Assembly: GCF_950295315.1 (NCBI RefSeq)
Contig: NC_080164.1
Location: forward strand, 114,276,890 to 114,340,889
DNA length: 64,000 nt
Origin: Erinaceus europaeus
Taxonomy: Eukaryota; Chordata; Mammalia; Eulipotyphla; Erinaceidae
Direction: 5' to 3'
Shown: positions 53,641 through 63,689 of the stretch, one piece after another
Position numbering within the stretch: position 1 is the stretch's first letter
Layout of the letters: each line of letters opens with the position of its first letter
The notes under the pieces: generated by a model
Database searches by the model: none
The model's input: only the letters and a program-made list of their open reading frames with translations
What the model was told of the DNA's origin: nothing
Translations under genes and position numbers: made by a program

Positions 53641-54434
53641 AATAATGATAAAATGTAAAATTTCTCAATATATTCCCTATTCTAGGTTAGGAAGCATAGG
53701 TGGTAATACTCATTGGGCTACTATTGTAGGTCAAGCCATTTACATTAGTCTAATTTGGTCTCTAGATCAACACAAAGAAGTTACCTCTTAACCAAAGCCA
53801 CCATCTTATGATTCCAACCACATAGGAACCTGAAGGACACCAGCAATGTAAACAACCTGAAAAATATTCCTTTCTCTGGAAAACATCTTCCCTTCTCTTA
53901 ACAAAATTCTTGGTACTGTGGGATGGATGGCAGAATACCTTCATTGTGAGAACAAGAATTGTCAAGGTCATTTCAGGCTTCAACAACTCTACTCCATAAC
54001 CAAGACCAACCACCCATATTTCATGAATTTTTTAAGTACATTTTTTCATATTTTAACATTTTCAAGTTGGGATGCATCCTATTAATATAATCAAAAAGGT
54101 GTTCCATCCTGGTGAAAAGGCGTCCCTTTTATTTTTCCCAGATGTCCTTGCTTTCAGTGACTAGACAGAAAGTAATGATTTGTCACATGAGGACATTTTG
54201 CTACAGTTTTAGTGTTGTTTTCCTATGACCAGAGGTTGTAATCTTCATCCAGATGAATAATGAGATGATTTTTTAAAGCAAGCACAAAATTGCATTGGAG
54301 AATTTAATTTTCAACTCACATTTGATAATCATTAGTTTATAAAATACAGCCAAGAAAACATTTCTTAACAAGTGAGACACATTAGTAATTATTAAACATT
54401 ATTTAGAAAAAAAGACAATGATTAAGTCATCTAG
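53641..54434. other. Unannotated AT-rich unique DNA
   Basis: No gene recognised; an 83-codon minus frame (53762-54013) lacks an identifiable domain. Confidence 0.45.
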
Positions 54435-54445
54435 GAGAACCATTC

Positions 54446-54625
54446 ATTTTTTAAAATATTTATTAATTATTTTCTTATTTTTTTAAGATTTTATTTATTA
54501 ATGACAAAGGAGGGAAGAGAGAAAGAACCAGGCATTACTCTGGTACATATGCTGGCGGGGATTGTACTTGAGACCTCATGCTTGGGACTCCAAAGCTTTA
54601 TCCATTGTGCCACCTCCTGGACCAT
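54446..54625 (-). mobile_element. SINE-B copy, antisense, perfect duplication
   Basis: GAGAACCATTC at 54435-54445 and 54626-54636. Complemented tail at left, AAGATTTTATTTATTAATGA, then GACCTCATGCTTGGGACTCC and CCACCTCCTGGACCAT (complemented head). Confidence 0.95.
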
Positions 54626-54666
54626 GAGAACCATTCTTTTTGTTTGTTTGGTTTTTGAGAGTCATT

Positions 54667-54788
54667 CATTTTTTTTTTATTTATTTAAGAAAGGAAACAT
54701 TAACAAAACTATAGGACGAGGGGTACAACTCCACACAATTTCCACCACCAGATCTCCGTATCCCATCCTCTCCCCTGATAGCTTTTCT
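54667..54788 (-). mobile_element. Family T copy, strongly truncated, with duplication
   Basis: AGAGTCATT at 54658-54666 and 54789-54797. Complemented A-tail, GAGGGGTACAACTCCACAC, ATTTCCACCACCAG, TCTCCCCTGATAGC. Confidence 0.9.
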
Positions 54789-54799
54789 AGAGTCATTAA

Positions 54800-55902
54800 T
54801 TTTTTAATGTGTTTCTTTACCATAGTTTATGAAATCGGTGATAAGGCAGACATCTATATTTAAACCTTCTCTCCACACATAAGATAAAGCTAAGACCCCA
54901 TTGTCAAAACTTAACTCTAAAAGTTCCATTTTAAAGTGAAAAATAAATACTTGTGCTTCCTCACTCTAGGAAGGGTAAACGTGCAGTGAGGCGAGGGGCT
55001 CGCTGGGTCTTCATCTGACTGAACAGGTAGCCAACTCAGCGTTCCGGGTCTTGTCACGCTGCCAGCATTGCTGCTTGGCATGACTTCAAGGACCTTCTGT
55101 GTCCAATCCAAGGCAGCCCCCTTCAGGAGGCAGGAGCCAAGAGAACTGCATGCAAACCAGGCTGGGCCCTGGAATCAGTTTACATGGGCATGTTGTCAGA
55201 GAAAGATGTTTATGTGTGTGAGAGTCTTAAAGGGCTGAATAGAAAGTTCAGAAGCAAGGTTAAGCAGGATGGAGCCGGGAAGAATTCCACATGTCCTTAG
55301 AGGACAGGCAGAGGATAAAAGAAGGTACAGTAGGGAGGCAGAAACAGAAGTGCATTCTTCACAGTCTGGCTGGCAAAGCCAGCAATGGTGCCATTCTTCA
55401 AACAAAGCCTCCCTTGGCCTGCACTCTTGCACCACTCATGCCAGCTCAATTGATTTACACAAAACCGTCAAGTCTTTGATCCACTACCAAAATGCAAACA
55501 TTTTAAGCAGTGCCCCAAAGAAGCTTGTTTAAAAACAATTGATGTAAGGGTTTAAAACAGTCCATTAACATTAATCTCATATAGAAATGTGTATACATAT
55601 GTGCCCACCGGTGCATGCTGCCATGCAAGAGGACATTTTCATAGTCTATTAGCAATGCCATGGGTATATTACACATATGTCCTTCAAGCCCAAGGAAATG
55701 AATGTGCTCAATTTGCAGATCTAGTCAGAAACGTAAAATCACACAGTTCTTTAACTAAACCTCATACTGATCCTGGCCCAGTCGGGAAAATCAGGAAATC
55801 ATACTCTAGCTACCCATCAGGAATAAGAAGCTGGGTTTATCACTGGGTCTCTCCAGACCATAAATTCATTCACAGTGTAGAACAGAAATATAATAGAAAT
55901 TA
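54800..55902. other. Unannotated unique DNA
   Basis: 1.1 kb without repeat signatures. A 114-codon frame (55589-55933) has no recognised domain and runs into the TATAA array. Confidence 0.45.
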
Positions 55903-55968
55903 CAATAATATAATGCAATATAATATAATATAATATAATATAATATAATATAATATAATATAATATAA
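55903..55968. repeat. (TATAA)n pentanucleotide array
   Basis: About ten TATAA units with variants at the left edge. Confidence 0.95.
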
Positions 55969-56341
55969 ATTAATCACGTCACTTTAAGGGCTTGAAATAG
56001 CAATATGATCATTTCCATCTTTGAGTGTACTGGTATCTGACAGTCTTATAAAAACCCAATACCTGATTTCACTCAAATGACTGCTAAAAAACAATGTCTC
56101 CTGACACATAGTAAATGCCAGCCCCCAAGGGCCTGAAGTCTAGCTCAGCATAAAGAACGGACTTACTGAGTGAGCTTGCTCGAGAGAGAGCACCTGACAA
56201 GAATTCTTTTGAAACTACTAAATAGTCAGGAGATTTAACTGTGTAGTTGTTGTATCTTGAAGAAATTACTAATATTTGTCTGTCTTGAGTCATTTGTTCC
56301 TTCTTTTTTGAACCTTGTGAATCTGAAGAACTTTATTCTGT
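55969..56341. other. Unannotated unique DNA
   Basis: Nothing recognised. Confidence 0.5.
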
Positions 56342-56364
56342 AAAAAAAAAAAAAAAAAAAAAAG
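56342..56364. repeat. Poly-A run (23)
   Basis: Uninterrupted A-run upstream of L1-derived DNA. Confidence 0.9.
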
Positions 56365-56419
56365 TGCGCTTTGCCCATTCTAAAAAAACAATAGGACCAC
56401 ATCTTGCAACTATCCGGTT

Positions 56420-56805
56420 GTCAGAAAAGTCATGACACATTTTTACATAGGAAAACAGTGGCCAAAGAGCAGCTCGAATGCCCATCAACAAGTGACTGGC
56501 TAAAGAAGTTAATATATATATTCCTTGGAACACTGTTCTATAATTTTAAAAAAACACAATATTGTCTCTCTCCCTTCTGTCACCCTCTTCCCTCTAGATT
56601 TCTGGCTGTCTCAACCAAATAAGTAAAGATTTTTTTTTCTTTAAAAAAAACAATATTGTGCCCTTTGGGACAAAATGGCTGGAACTGGAGGTGATTATGC
56701 TTACTGAAATAAGCAGAGAGATGAAAGGCAATTACTGAATGGTTTCATTCATACATAGAATCTAAAGAACTAATACACATGACTTGCAACAAAAAGGGAA
56801 AAAAA
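56420..56805 (+). mobile_element. L1-type 3' region with nested SINE-D tail
   Basis: CCCATCAACAAGTGACTGGC, 'CCTTTGGGACAAAATGGCTG', ATGCTTACTGAAATAAGC and TGGTTTCATTCATACATAG are L1 3' landmarks. Confidence 0.75.
56566..56650 (+). mobile_element. SINE-D 3' tail, strongly 5'-truncated, with duplication
   Basis: CAATATTGT at 56557-56565 and 56651-56659 flanks an 85-bp piece: CT tract, AGATTTCTGGCTGTCTC, AATAAGTAAAG and an A-rich end. Confidence 0.85.
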
Positions 56806-57063
56806 GGGGAGTTGGGCGGTAGTGCAGCGGGTTAAGCGCACATGGCGCGAAGCGCAGGGACAGACCCTCCCCGCCTGCAGGGGCTTCACTTCACAGGTGG
56901 TGAAGCAGGTCTGCGGGTGTCTATTTTTCTCTGCCCCTCTCTGTCTTCCCCACCTCTCTCCATTTCTTTCTGTCCTATCTAATAACGACGACAACAATAA
57001 TAACCACAACAACAACAATAAAAACAACAAGGGCAACAAAAAGGAAAATAAATAAATTTTTTT
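56806..57063 (+). mobile_element. SINE-A copy
   Basis: GGGGAGTTGGGCGGTAGTGC head with 'GCAGCGGGTTAAGCGCACAT' intact; box B is deleted (GGGACAGACCCTCCCC). Complete body and AATAAATAAA tail. Confidence 0.95.
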
Positions 57064-57246
57064 TTAATTTTTTAAAAAACCTTTTAAAAAAAGAAAAACA
57101 AACAAAGAAGCAAACAACTTGTTTCTTGAATTAAAAAAAAAAAAGAAATGCTTAATGCACTGGCCTGGTTGTCCCTACTAAAGTCACTATATATTGACTT
57201 ACATGGATATGGTTGCGGCCAATGAACTTTTCTGCTGAGAGGTACT

Positions 57247-57432
57247 ACTCTTTCTTTCTTTCCTTTTCTTTTCTTTTTTACACCAGAGCACAGCTCAGCT
57301 CTGCTCTGGTTTATGGTGGTATTGATGGGGGGTGGGGAGGGAGGGGGAATTGAACTTCAGACTCTAAAGCCTCAGGCTTGAAAGTCTCTTTGCATAACCT
57401 TCAGGCTATTTACCGCCTCCCCCCCCCCCCCC
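57247..57432 (-). mobile_element. SINE-C copy, antisense
   Basis: CT-rich start, CACCAGAGCACAGCTCAGC, GGTTTATGGTGGTATTG, GAAAGTCTCTTTGCATAACC; a C13 run (57420-57432) lies at the head. Confidence 0.9.
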
Positions 57433-57987
57433 AGTGCAACTTCCTACTTCAGAGAAACGCACTCTCAGAAAGCAGGGCAAAGAGAAGCAAGACCTCATGG
57501 TTCTTGTCTTCAAAAGAAGAATTTCAAACAAGAGTTCTATGTCAACAATTCCCAGCCATTAAATTCTGATGGATCTCAAACCCAGTGTGTCCTGTACTGA
57601 AGTTCAGAGCTAAAGTTTTAAGGATAAGGAAACTCAAAACAGATACAAAAAAAAAACCATAGATCTTTTCCAGCTCTTTACTGAATAAACTTCTAGAATT
57701 AACCAGGCCTTTTCTAAAGTCCACATAAAAGGGGAAAACCCTGAAGACAAAACTAAGAATGCAAGCAGCAGCTCCCCTCTGTCAGTTCAGATTCTCCTGA
57801 GCATCGAGTGTCCTCCTTCATTCTGTATGGTCTTACACTGTTGTACCAGAGTGTGAGTATTCACAAATCACCCCCACCCAGTTCGTTTTTATCTCTGACT
57901 GAGCCTTTCCTCATTAACTTTAAAGGAAGTATTGTCTGCTATCTCTATTTAATCAGAAGTTTATACAGTCCCTTTAAAATTGGTAAA
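57433..57987. other. Unannotated unique DNA
   Basis: Nothing recognised. Confidence 0.5.
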
Positions 57988-58190
57988 GATGGGACTGGGT
58001 GGTAGCACACCTGGTTTAGTGCACACATAACCATATGAAAGGACATGAGTTCAAGCCCCCACTCTCCACCTACAGAGGGAAAGCTTCACAAGTGGTGAAG
58101 CAGTGCTGCAGGTGTCTCTCCTCTCTCCCTCCCTCCCTCCTCCTCCCTTCTCAATTTCTTATCAAATATAAAAAAATTAAAATAAAAAAA
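57988..58190 (+). mobile_element. SINE-D copy
   Basis: GGGACTGGGTGGTAGCACACC head, GAGTTCAAGCCCCC box B, CACAAGTGGTGAAGCAGTGC, CCCT-rich tract, A-rich tail. Confidence 0.9.
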
Positions 58191-58217
58191 TAATACCTCC
58201 CCCCAATTTTTTTTAAT

Positions 58218-58640
58218 GATGAAGATGTCTCCTTTGCCCCTTCTTGGATGGAACTTGAAGGAGTCATGTTAAATGAAGTAAGCCAAAAAGAGGATGAATA
58301 TCAAATGATCTCATTCATAGGTGGAACTTAAGAAATAAGAATGAGAGGGTGGCTCTGTGGTGCAATGGATAGCGCACTGGACTTCTAGAGACAGAAATAA
58401 GAATGGGGAAGTGAAACTTGGACTGGTTGTAGTGTATTGCACCAAAGCAAAGGACTTTGGGTAAGGAAGGGAAGGGGAGAGACTCTGGGATCCTGGTGCA
58501 TAATAGTGGAATTGAGCATTTGTTGGGGATGAAAGTGATTTGCAGACACCTATTATGGGGAAATGAGAAAGCATGCCCATGTGTCTACAACAACTATACT
58601 ATAACCCATTAGCCATCTAATAGAATGTTTTGAAATATAT
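58218..58640 (+). mobile_element. L1-type 3' end
   Basis: TGGATGGAACTTGAAGGAG, 'GTTAAATGAAGTAAGCCAAA', AAATGATCTCATTCATAGG are L1 3' landmarks. Split by the tRNA-derived insertion. Confidence 0.8.
58344..58392 (+). pseudogene. Retro-inserted 5' half of tRNA-Arg(UCU)
   Basis: 58351-58387 reads GGCTCTGTGGTGCAATGG, then ATAGCGCACTGGACTTCTA. This is the 5' half of a vertebrate tRNA-Arg-TCT through the anticodon, with about two changes as I recall the gene. A 7-nt leader precedes and GAGAC follows. It is flanked by a perfect 13-bp duplication AGAAATAAGAATG (58331-58343, 58393-58405). It has no 3' half and no A-tail, so it is not a functional tRNA gene. Confidence 0.8.
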
Positions 58641-58642
58641 AC

Positions 58643-58735
58643 AGCAGGGGAAATAGCTCAGTTTGTAAAGCATCAGACTTGCAGGCCTGGGGTTTCCAAT
58701 CCCAGGTGTCATATGAGCCTGAATGGGACTCTGAA

Positions 58736-58793
<58 letters not shown>

Positions 58794-58834
58794 CTCTGTC
58801 TCAGAAAATTCTCCTATGGAATAAATAAAATCTG
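58643..58834 (+). mobile_element. SINE-H copy with (TG)n
   Basis: GGAAATAGCTCAGTTTGTAAAG head, GGGGTTTCCAATCCC, TG array (58738-58791), AATAAATAAAATC tail. Confidence 0.8.
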
Positions 58835-58885
58835 AATGAAAGTCAAATGATATACAGATATGTGTATAGAGATAGATGATAGGTG

Positions 58886-58887
58886 AG

Positions 58888-58931
<44 letters not shown>
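58886..58931. repeat. (GATA)n microsatellite
   Basis: About eleven uninterrupted GATA units. Confidence 0.95.
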
Positions 58932-58932
<1 letters not shown>

Positions 58933-59134
58933 TCTGCATTAAGCCTTTCCCATAGGAAGGCAGTACTAAAGCAGAGAGCTAGGATCCCACCCCTGCGGTG
59001 GATAAGCCTGCTATGCCAGGCATCACATTTCTTCTAGCTCCTGTGTTTGCATCTACAAAATGTGAAGGGAGAACCTCACAAACCTGTAATGAAAGGAATG
59101 ACTTTGTGCAAATAGGAATCTACATTTTTTGCCT
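58932..59134. other. Unannotated DNA, possibly L1-derived
   Basis: Precedes a clear L1 3' end; may be its more decayed 5' part. Confidence 0.35.
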
Positions 59135-59570
59135 TCACAGAAATGTGCTCTTGAGAGTTTATAGCAACTTTATTCATAACAACCAAAATCTGGAAGCAAC
59201 TAAGATGCCCAGCAACATATAAACAGGTAAATAAATATTTTTTAAAAAATAGATACAACTGGACAATGGAATATCATCCACCTCTAAAAAGCTACGAGCT
59301 ATCAAGTCATGACACTGAAGAGTCTTTAGTGTGTGTGTGTCACTAAATGGGAAACGCCAACCACATGAATCTGTGGACAAGACAGAGCTATGGAGATGGT
59401 CAAATGATCAGGAGTTTGCAGGGATGGGGGCAGGGAGAATAAAGAGGTACAGTGCTGAAGATTTTTAGGAGGTGGAAAGAAGTTGCATGATACTGTAGTG
59501 ATGGGTAGATGTCATTATACATCTGTCCAAACCCACAGAGCACACCACACCCAGAGCTCGAGCCAAGGAA
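59135..59570 (+). mobile_element. L1ME-type 3' end
   Basis: 'TATAGCAACTTTATTCATAA', CTGGAAGCAACTAAGATGCCC, GACAATGGAATATCATCC, AGCTATCAAGTCATG, CATTATACATCTGTCCAAACCC: a long ordered match to old L1 3' ends. Confidence 0.9.
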
Positions 59571-59742
59571 AGCTGTAGTCTCTGGCTGGCAGTGCCAGGC
59601 TCATGTGGGTCCATCATTCTGGCAGCAACAACCCAGACACTATTGCATGTGTGGGGATTGGGATTGAAGGGAGAACTCTGTATTTACCTCTCGATTTTAT
59701 TATAAGCCTAGAACTGCACTTTAAAAACATAAAGTCTTTACA

Positions 59743-59885
59743 TGGCTGGGGAGATGACTCAGCAGGCAAAGCACAGGGCCCGCAGGAATGGCACCTTAGT
59801 CTGATCCCCAGCACAAAATATACTGGGCCAGTGCTCTGGGCTTTCTCTCTTTCTCTCTCCCCTGAAGGTAAATAAATAAATTTTA
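59743..59885 (+). mobile_element. SINE-H copy
   Basis: GGCTGGGGAGATGACTCAGC head, CTGATCCCCAGCAC, CT-rich segment, AATAAATAAAT tail. Confidence 0.8.
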
Positions 59886-59916
59886 TATTCTTTGATAACA
59901 TATCTTAGGTATTTTG

Positions 59917-60038
59917 ATTTTTTTTTCCAGAGAACTGCTTATCTCTGGTTTATGGTGGTGATGAGGACTGAACCTGAAACTTTGGAACCTTAGGAAAGAA
60001 TCTCTTTGCATAACTAGTGTGTTATCTCCCTTGCCCAC
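59917..60038 (-). mobile_element. SINE-C copy, antisense
   Basis: CCAGAGAACTGCTTATCTC, GGTTTATGGTGGTGATG, TCTCTTTGCATAAC, GTTATCTCCCTTGCCC. Confidence 0.85.
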
Positions 60039-60592
60039 AAATCTTTTAAAAAGTTAAAAATGGAGCTCTGATCTAGGCATTCAACATTAAACTTACTATA
60101 CTTTATTTTCCATGTGACAAACAATAGAGAATATTTTTATTCTCTTGCTAATAGTAGGCATCACTCCAGAAAATCTTGAATAAAGTTTTTTGAAACATAT
60201 TTTTGTGAAGTTGGGAGTCTCTAAGGTTATCCTCCCAAGTCTACTGGGAAGAGGTAACTAACTTAATGGAGTCATTTGATAAATCTCTCAAGTCAGAGTC
60301 AGAGTCAATCAGCTCTGTTCTCTTGCGGTGAAAGTCCCATAAACCAAAGTACAAGAAACTTCCAGCTTACTCAAGCAGCAGAGGAAGAGAGAAGTACATC
60401 ACATGAAAATAGATAGAGAGCCTCCAGAGAAAGGCAGTGAGGTCCCCGGACCCCATAGAGACAGGAACTGCAGGTCCTGCAAAAAAGGGAGCAGCCACAG
60501 CCTGCCCCCACCTCGCTCCCTCCAACCCAGGATGGCACAGTCTGCCTGCCTGCTGCTCTCTGCCTCACAGTCTCTGCAGATCAAGTCTAGCT
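60039..60592. other. Unannotated unique DNA
   Basis: No recognised repeat; overlapping 102-codon plus and 65-codon minus frames at 60371-60711 are probably chance. Confidence 0.45.
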
Positions 60593-60690
60593 CAAGCCTG
60601 GTCCCATTGAAGGAAGTTTCAGTGTGGTCTATCTATCTATCTATCTATCAATTGATCTTTCTGCCTCTCTGTCACTACCTAATATATACA
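60593..60690 (+). mobile_element. SINE-G 3' fragment with (CTAT)n
   Basis: TCAAGCCTGGTCCCATTGAAGG, AGTTTCAGTGTGGTC and a CTAT array (60629-60649). Confidence 0.65.
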
Positions 60691-60699
60691 TATGAATCA

Positions 60700-60832
60700 G
60701 GGAGGGGGTAGATAGCATAATGATTATGCAAAGAGACTCTCATGAGGCTCTAGAGTCCCAGGTTCAAGCCCCCCTGCATCACCATAAGCCAGAGCTGAGC
60801 AGTGCTCTGGTTAAATATATATATATATATGA
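60700..60832 (+). mobile_element. SINE-C copy
   Basis: GTAGATAGCATAATGATTATGC, CCCAGGTTCAAGCCCCC, CCATAAGCCAGAGCTGAG, (TA)n tail. TATGAATCA recurs on both sides. Confidence 0.9.
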
Positions 60833-60853
60833 ATCACAAGATCACACAGAGAT

Positions 60854-60872
60854 ACACACACACACACACACA
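60854..60872. repeat. (CA)n microsatellite, short
   Basis: About nine CA units. Confidence 0.9.
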
Positions 60873-60971
60873 AAACCTAGAGGATTATCATGAGGCCCAA
60901 GTCAAATGAATGACTGCTACTTTGTCTCATCTCTTGCCACCTTCCCACTGTCCTCATTTCCCTGTGTACTT

Positions 60972-60972
<1 letters not shown>

Positions 60973-61022
<50 letters not shown>
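60973..61022. repeat. (CA)n microsatellite
   Basis: About 25 CA units. Confidence 0.95.
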
Positions 61023-61023
<1 letters not shown>

Positions 61024-61129
61024 CACAAACTGGAGAGATGTAACCATGTGGGCAGGGCATTGTCAGAGAAAGCCGAGAGCAACACCACTCTGAAGCTGCA
61101 CACCTTATAGCTCTGGAAAATTGCCTCTG

Positions 61130-61790
61130 TGCAGCAGCTGAGCTGGGGGCCTGCCTGGAGGGGGCCCAGGAGCTTAATCAGAGGAGGTGAGGAGGGGCCA
61201 GGCAGCTCCCCAGTCAGTCAGCCAGCCCCACCAGGAGCCCCGGGAATAGAAAGCAGCCTGCTGGAGCATCCTCACAATGGCCTGGCAGAAATGGATGGTC
61301 CACACGGGGAAGGATCAATTGTAAAAAGTGGAATTAGTCATTCTAAATCATGCAGCTGTGGTCGAAGTGAGCTCTTCTAAAAATCATTAAACAATCATGT
61401 ATTCCTATTGATTTATTCAAAATACCTTGAGGGAAAGCAGATTAAACACAAGGTAAAAGTAAGCTAATGCAGATTAAATGGATGAAGGATGGCCCAAGAG
61501 TTCCCTAGGTAGTTTTTGTACTAATGAGAGGAAAATTATATGTACACTATTACCAGGATAAAAGGGTCTATTAGAGGTCTTTTGCTTGACATATTTATGT
61601 ATTTCAAATACTAAGTAGCATAGTGAATTAGGTTTACTCTGGACATTTGTTATTTTTATTGCATCTCCAAAGTGATAAACAGAGTTCTCTGTGGAGGGCA
61701 GCAGGCTGCCTTGCTCCAGGAGGCCCAGAATAAAGAGACAAATCTGATGCCGGTGTAATTCCAGGCCCATCCTGTGTCAGCAAAGCCCAC
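61130..61790. promoter_or_regulatory. Repeat-free block, candidate conserved enhancer
   Basis: 61310-61680 has AT-rich TGATTTATTC, AAATCATTAAACAATC, CTAATGCAGATTAAATGG and similar homeodomain/FOX-like motifs. The 5' part is GC-rich. Function inferred. Confidence 0.35.
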
Positions 61791-61936
61791 TGTCCACTGC
61801 CTGCAGGTGCAGGGCCCTCCCAATCTAGGTGCAGAATGCAGCTGGGCTCACAGTCTCTGTGCCTTGGGTGGCATCAAAAGGTGCCTTTATCCTCCCCTGC
61901 ACTTTGTCCACATCTCCTATTGCTTAAGAAAACCTG

Positions 61937-61982
61937 AGGTGGTGGTGGTGGTGGTGGTGGTGGTGGTGGTGGTGGTGGTGGT

Positions 61983-62045
<63 letters not shown>
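61937..62045. repeat. Compound (GGT)n(GT)n microsatellite
   Basis: About 16 GGT units (61937-61984) directly joined to about 30 GT units. Confidence 0.98.
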
Positions 62046-62048
<3 letters not shown>

Positions 62049-62165
62049 ATTATTCTCCTCTGTGGTAAGCATGGCAAGTGGCATGCACCTCAAAGGAAAA
62101 GGGACAAACTGAGGGTGTCAGAGGTGCACAGAAAGTGAGGATGAGAATTAAGACCTTACACCTCA

Positions 62166-62500
62166 ATGTCAGGTGGTGGCTCACCTGGTAGAGCACACAC
62201 TTTTCCAAGTGTAAGGACCAGGGTTCAAGACCCTGGTCTCCACCTACAGAGGAGAGTCTTCACTACTAGTGGACCATTGCTAGATTCTCTCTCTCTCTCT
62301 TCATATTCTTCTTCTTCTTCATCTTCTTCTTCTTCTTTTTCTTCTTCTTCTCCCCCTTCCCCTCCCTCTCCCAGTCCCTCTCTATTTTCCTCTCTTTTAC
62401 CCTCTGTAAAACAGAGAGAAAAAGAAAAACTGGCTACCAGAAGCAGTTGAGTCATGCAGGCATTGGTAAAAGGCCCTGAGCCCCAGAATGTTTGTGACCA
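62166..62500 (+). mobile_element. SINE-D long-form copy
   Basis: GTCAGGTGGTGGCTCACC head, 'GGGTTCAAGACCCTGGTCTC', a TTC-rich tract (62300-62350), 'AACTGGCTACCAGAAGCAGT' and an end near CCCTGAGCCCC. Confidence 0.85.
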
Positions 62501-62511
62501 AGAACCTTTGT

Positions 62512-62804
62512 GGGTTTTTTGGTTTTTTTAATATTTATCTATTCTCTTTTGTTCCCCTTGTTGTTTTATTGTTGTAGTCATTATTGTTATTGATGCTGTC
62601 ATTCTTGGATAGGACAGAGAGAAATGGAGAGAGGAGGGGAAGACGGGGGGGGGAGGAAAGACAGACACCTGCAGACCTGCTTCATCACCTGTGAAGTGAT
62701 TCCCCTGCAGATGGGGAGCCAGGGGCTCCAACCGGGATCCTTAAGCCAGTCCTTGCACTTTGTGCCATGTGCGCTTAACCTGCTGCACTACCGCCCAACT
62801 TCCT
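62512..62804 (-). mobile_element. SINE-A copy, antisense, with duplication
   Basis: GAACCTTTGT at 62502-62511 and 62805-62814. Complemented tail, GGATAGGACAGAGAGAAATG, a G-run insertion, box B complement GGGGCTCCAACC, head complement GCGCTTAACCTGCTGCAC. Confidence 0.95.
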
Positions 62805-62957
62805 GAACCTTTGTTTTTATACCATCACTGAGAGGGTACAGAATCTAGAGAACCTTTGAGAAAACCAATGGCTGTTTCTTTTATCTGAGAGGGGAGAGGA
62901 AATAGAAAGCACACTCAGAAGTTGTAACAGATATAGGTGTGGCTTCTAAAGGAAGTG

Positions 62958-63199
62958 AAGGGGGGCTGGGCGGTGTTACACTAGGTTTAGCACAAGGACT
63001 CACGCAAGCATCCCAGTTCGAGTTCCTGGTTTCTCACCTGCACGGTCAGGTGAAACTGGTTGGCAGGTGTCTTATCTTCCCCTCCCCTCTCAATTTCTCT
63101 CTGTACTACCCAAAAAAATTGAAAGAATGGCCACAGGAGCAGAAGATTTTTGTAGTGCAGGCACTGAGCCCAAGCAATAACCCTGGAGACAAAATGAAA
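62958..63199 (+). mobile_element. SINE-A copy, internally deleted
   Basis: GGGGCTGGGCGGTGTTACAC head, CCCAGTTCGAGTTCC box B, shortened body, CAGGAGCAGAAG, CCCTGGAGAC end. Confidence 0.85.
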
Positions 63200-63294
63200 G
63201 AAAGGGAGAGAGAGAGAGAAAGGAACGAAATAAGGAAGGAAGGAAGGAAGGAAGGAAGGAAGGAAGGAAGGAAGGAAAGAAGGAAGGAAGGAAA
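63200..63294. repeat. (GGAA)n tetranucleotide array
   Basis: GA-rich lead, then about a dozen GGAA units; grown from the SINE tail. Confidence 0.95.
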
Positions 63295-63301
63295 CTATAT
63301 A

Positions 63302-63412
63302 TATGGAGAGAAGTACTCAACACATATCTGTGACCTTGAGGGAACTATGGCAGTTATCATTGGAAGAAAAACAAGGAACAGGGTACAGCATTAGTTCTGA
63401 ACTCTACAAATA
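63302..63412 (+). mobile_element. Family T long-tail fragment
   Basis: 'ATATCTGTGACCTTGAGGGA' and CATTGGAAGAAAAACAAGG resemble 9170-9240; decayed. Confidence 0.5.
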
Positions 63413-63689
63413 AAGTCCAGGCCTTTCTCAGGCCAGTCCTCTCCAGGGGAAGAACACACAAGCAGGTGGTTTTAGAAAACTCCACATATTTTGGTGCACA
63501 ACCAGGCTGAAAAACAGTCATCTGTACTTGAAAGACTTGGTTTAGCACTGGACAGATCTCTGTATTTCTGTTAAATCATGTACAACTTACAGGATCTCTA
63601 TAGGTCTCCAAGAGGTTCTTCTTAACTGCAGAGCAAATATAACCATGCACCTATGCATGGTCTGTCAAAAATAGATAATCTTTTCTTTT
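63413..63689. other. Unannotated DNA
   Basis: Nothing recognised. Confidence 0.5.

Noticed and set aside
61129..61380. 83-codon Pro/Gly/Ser-rich frame
   Set aside because: GC-rich chance frame in the non-coding block; composition and lack of domain do not support a protein.
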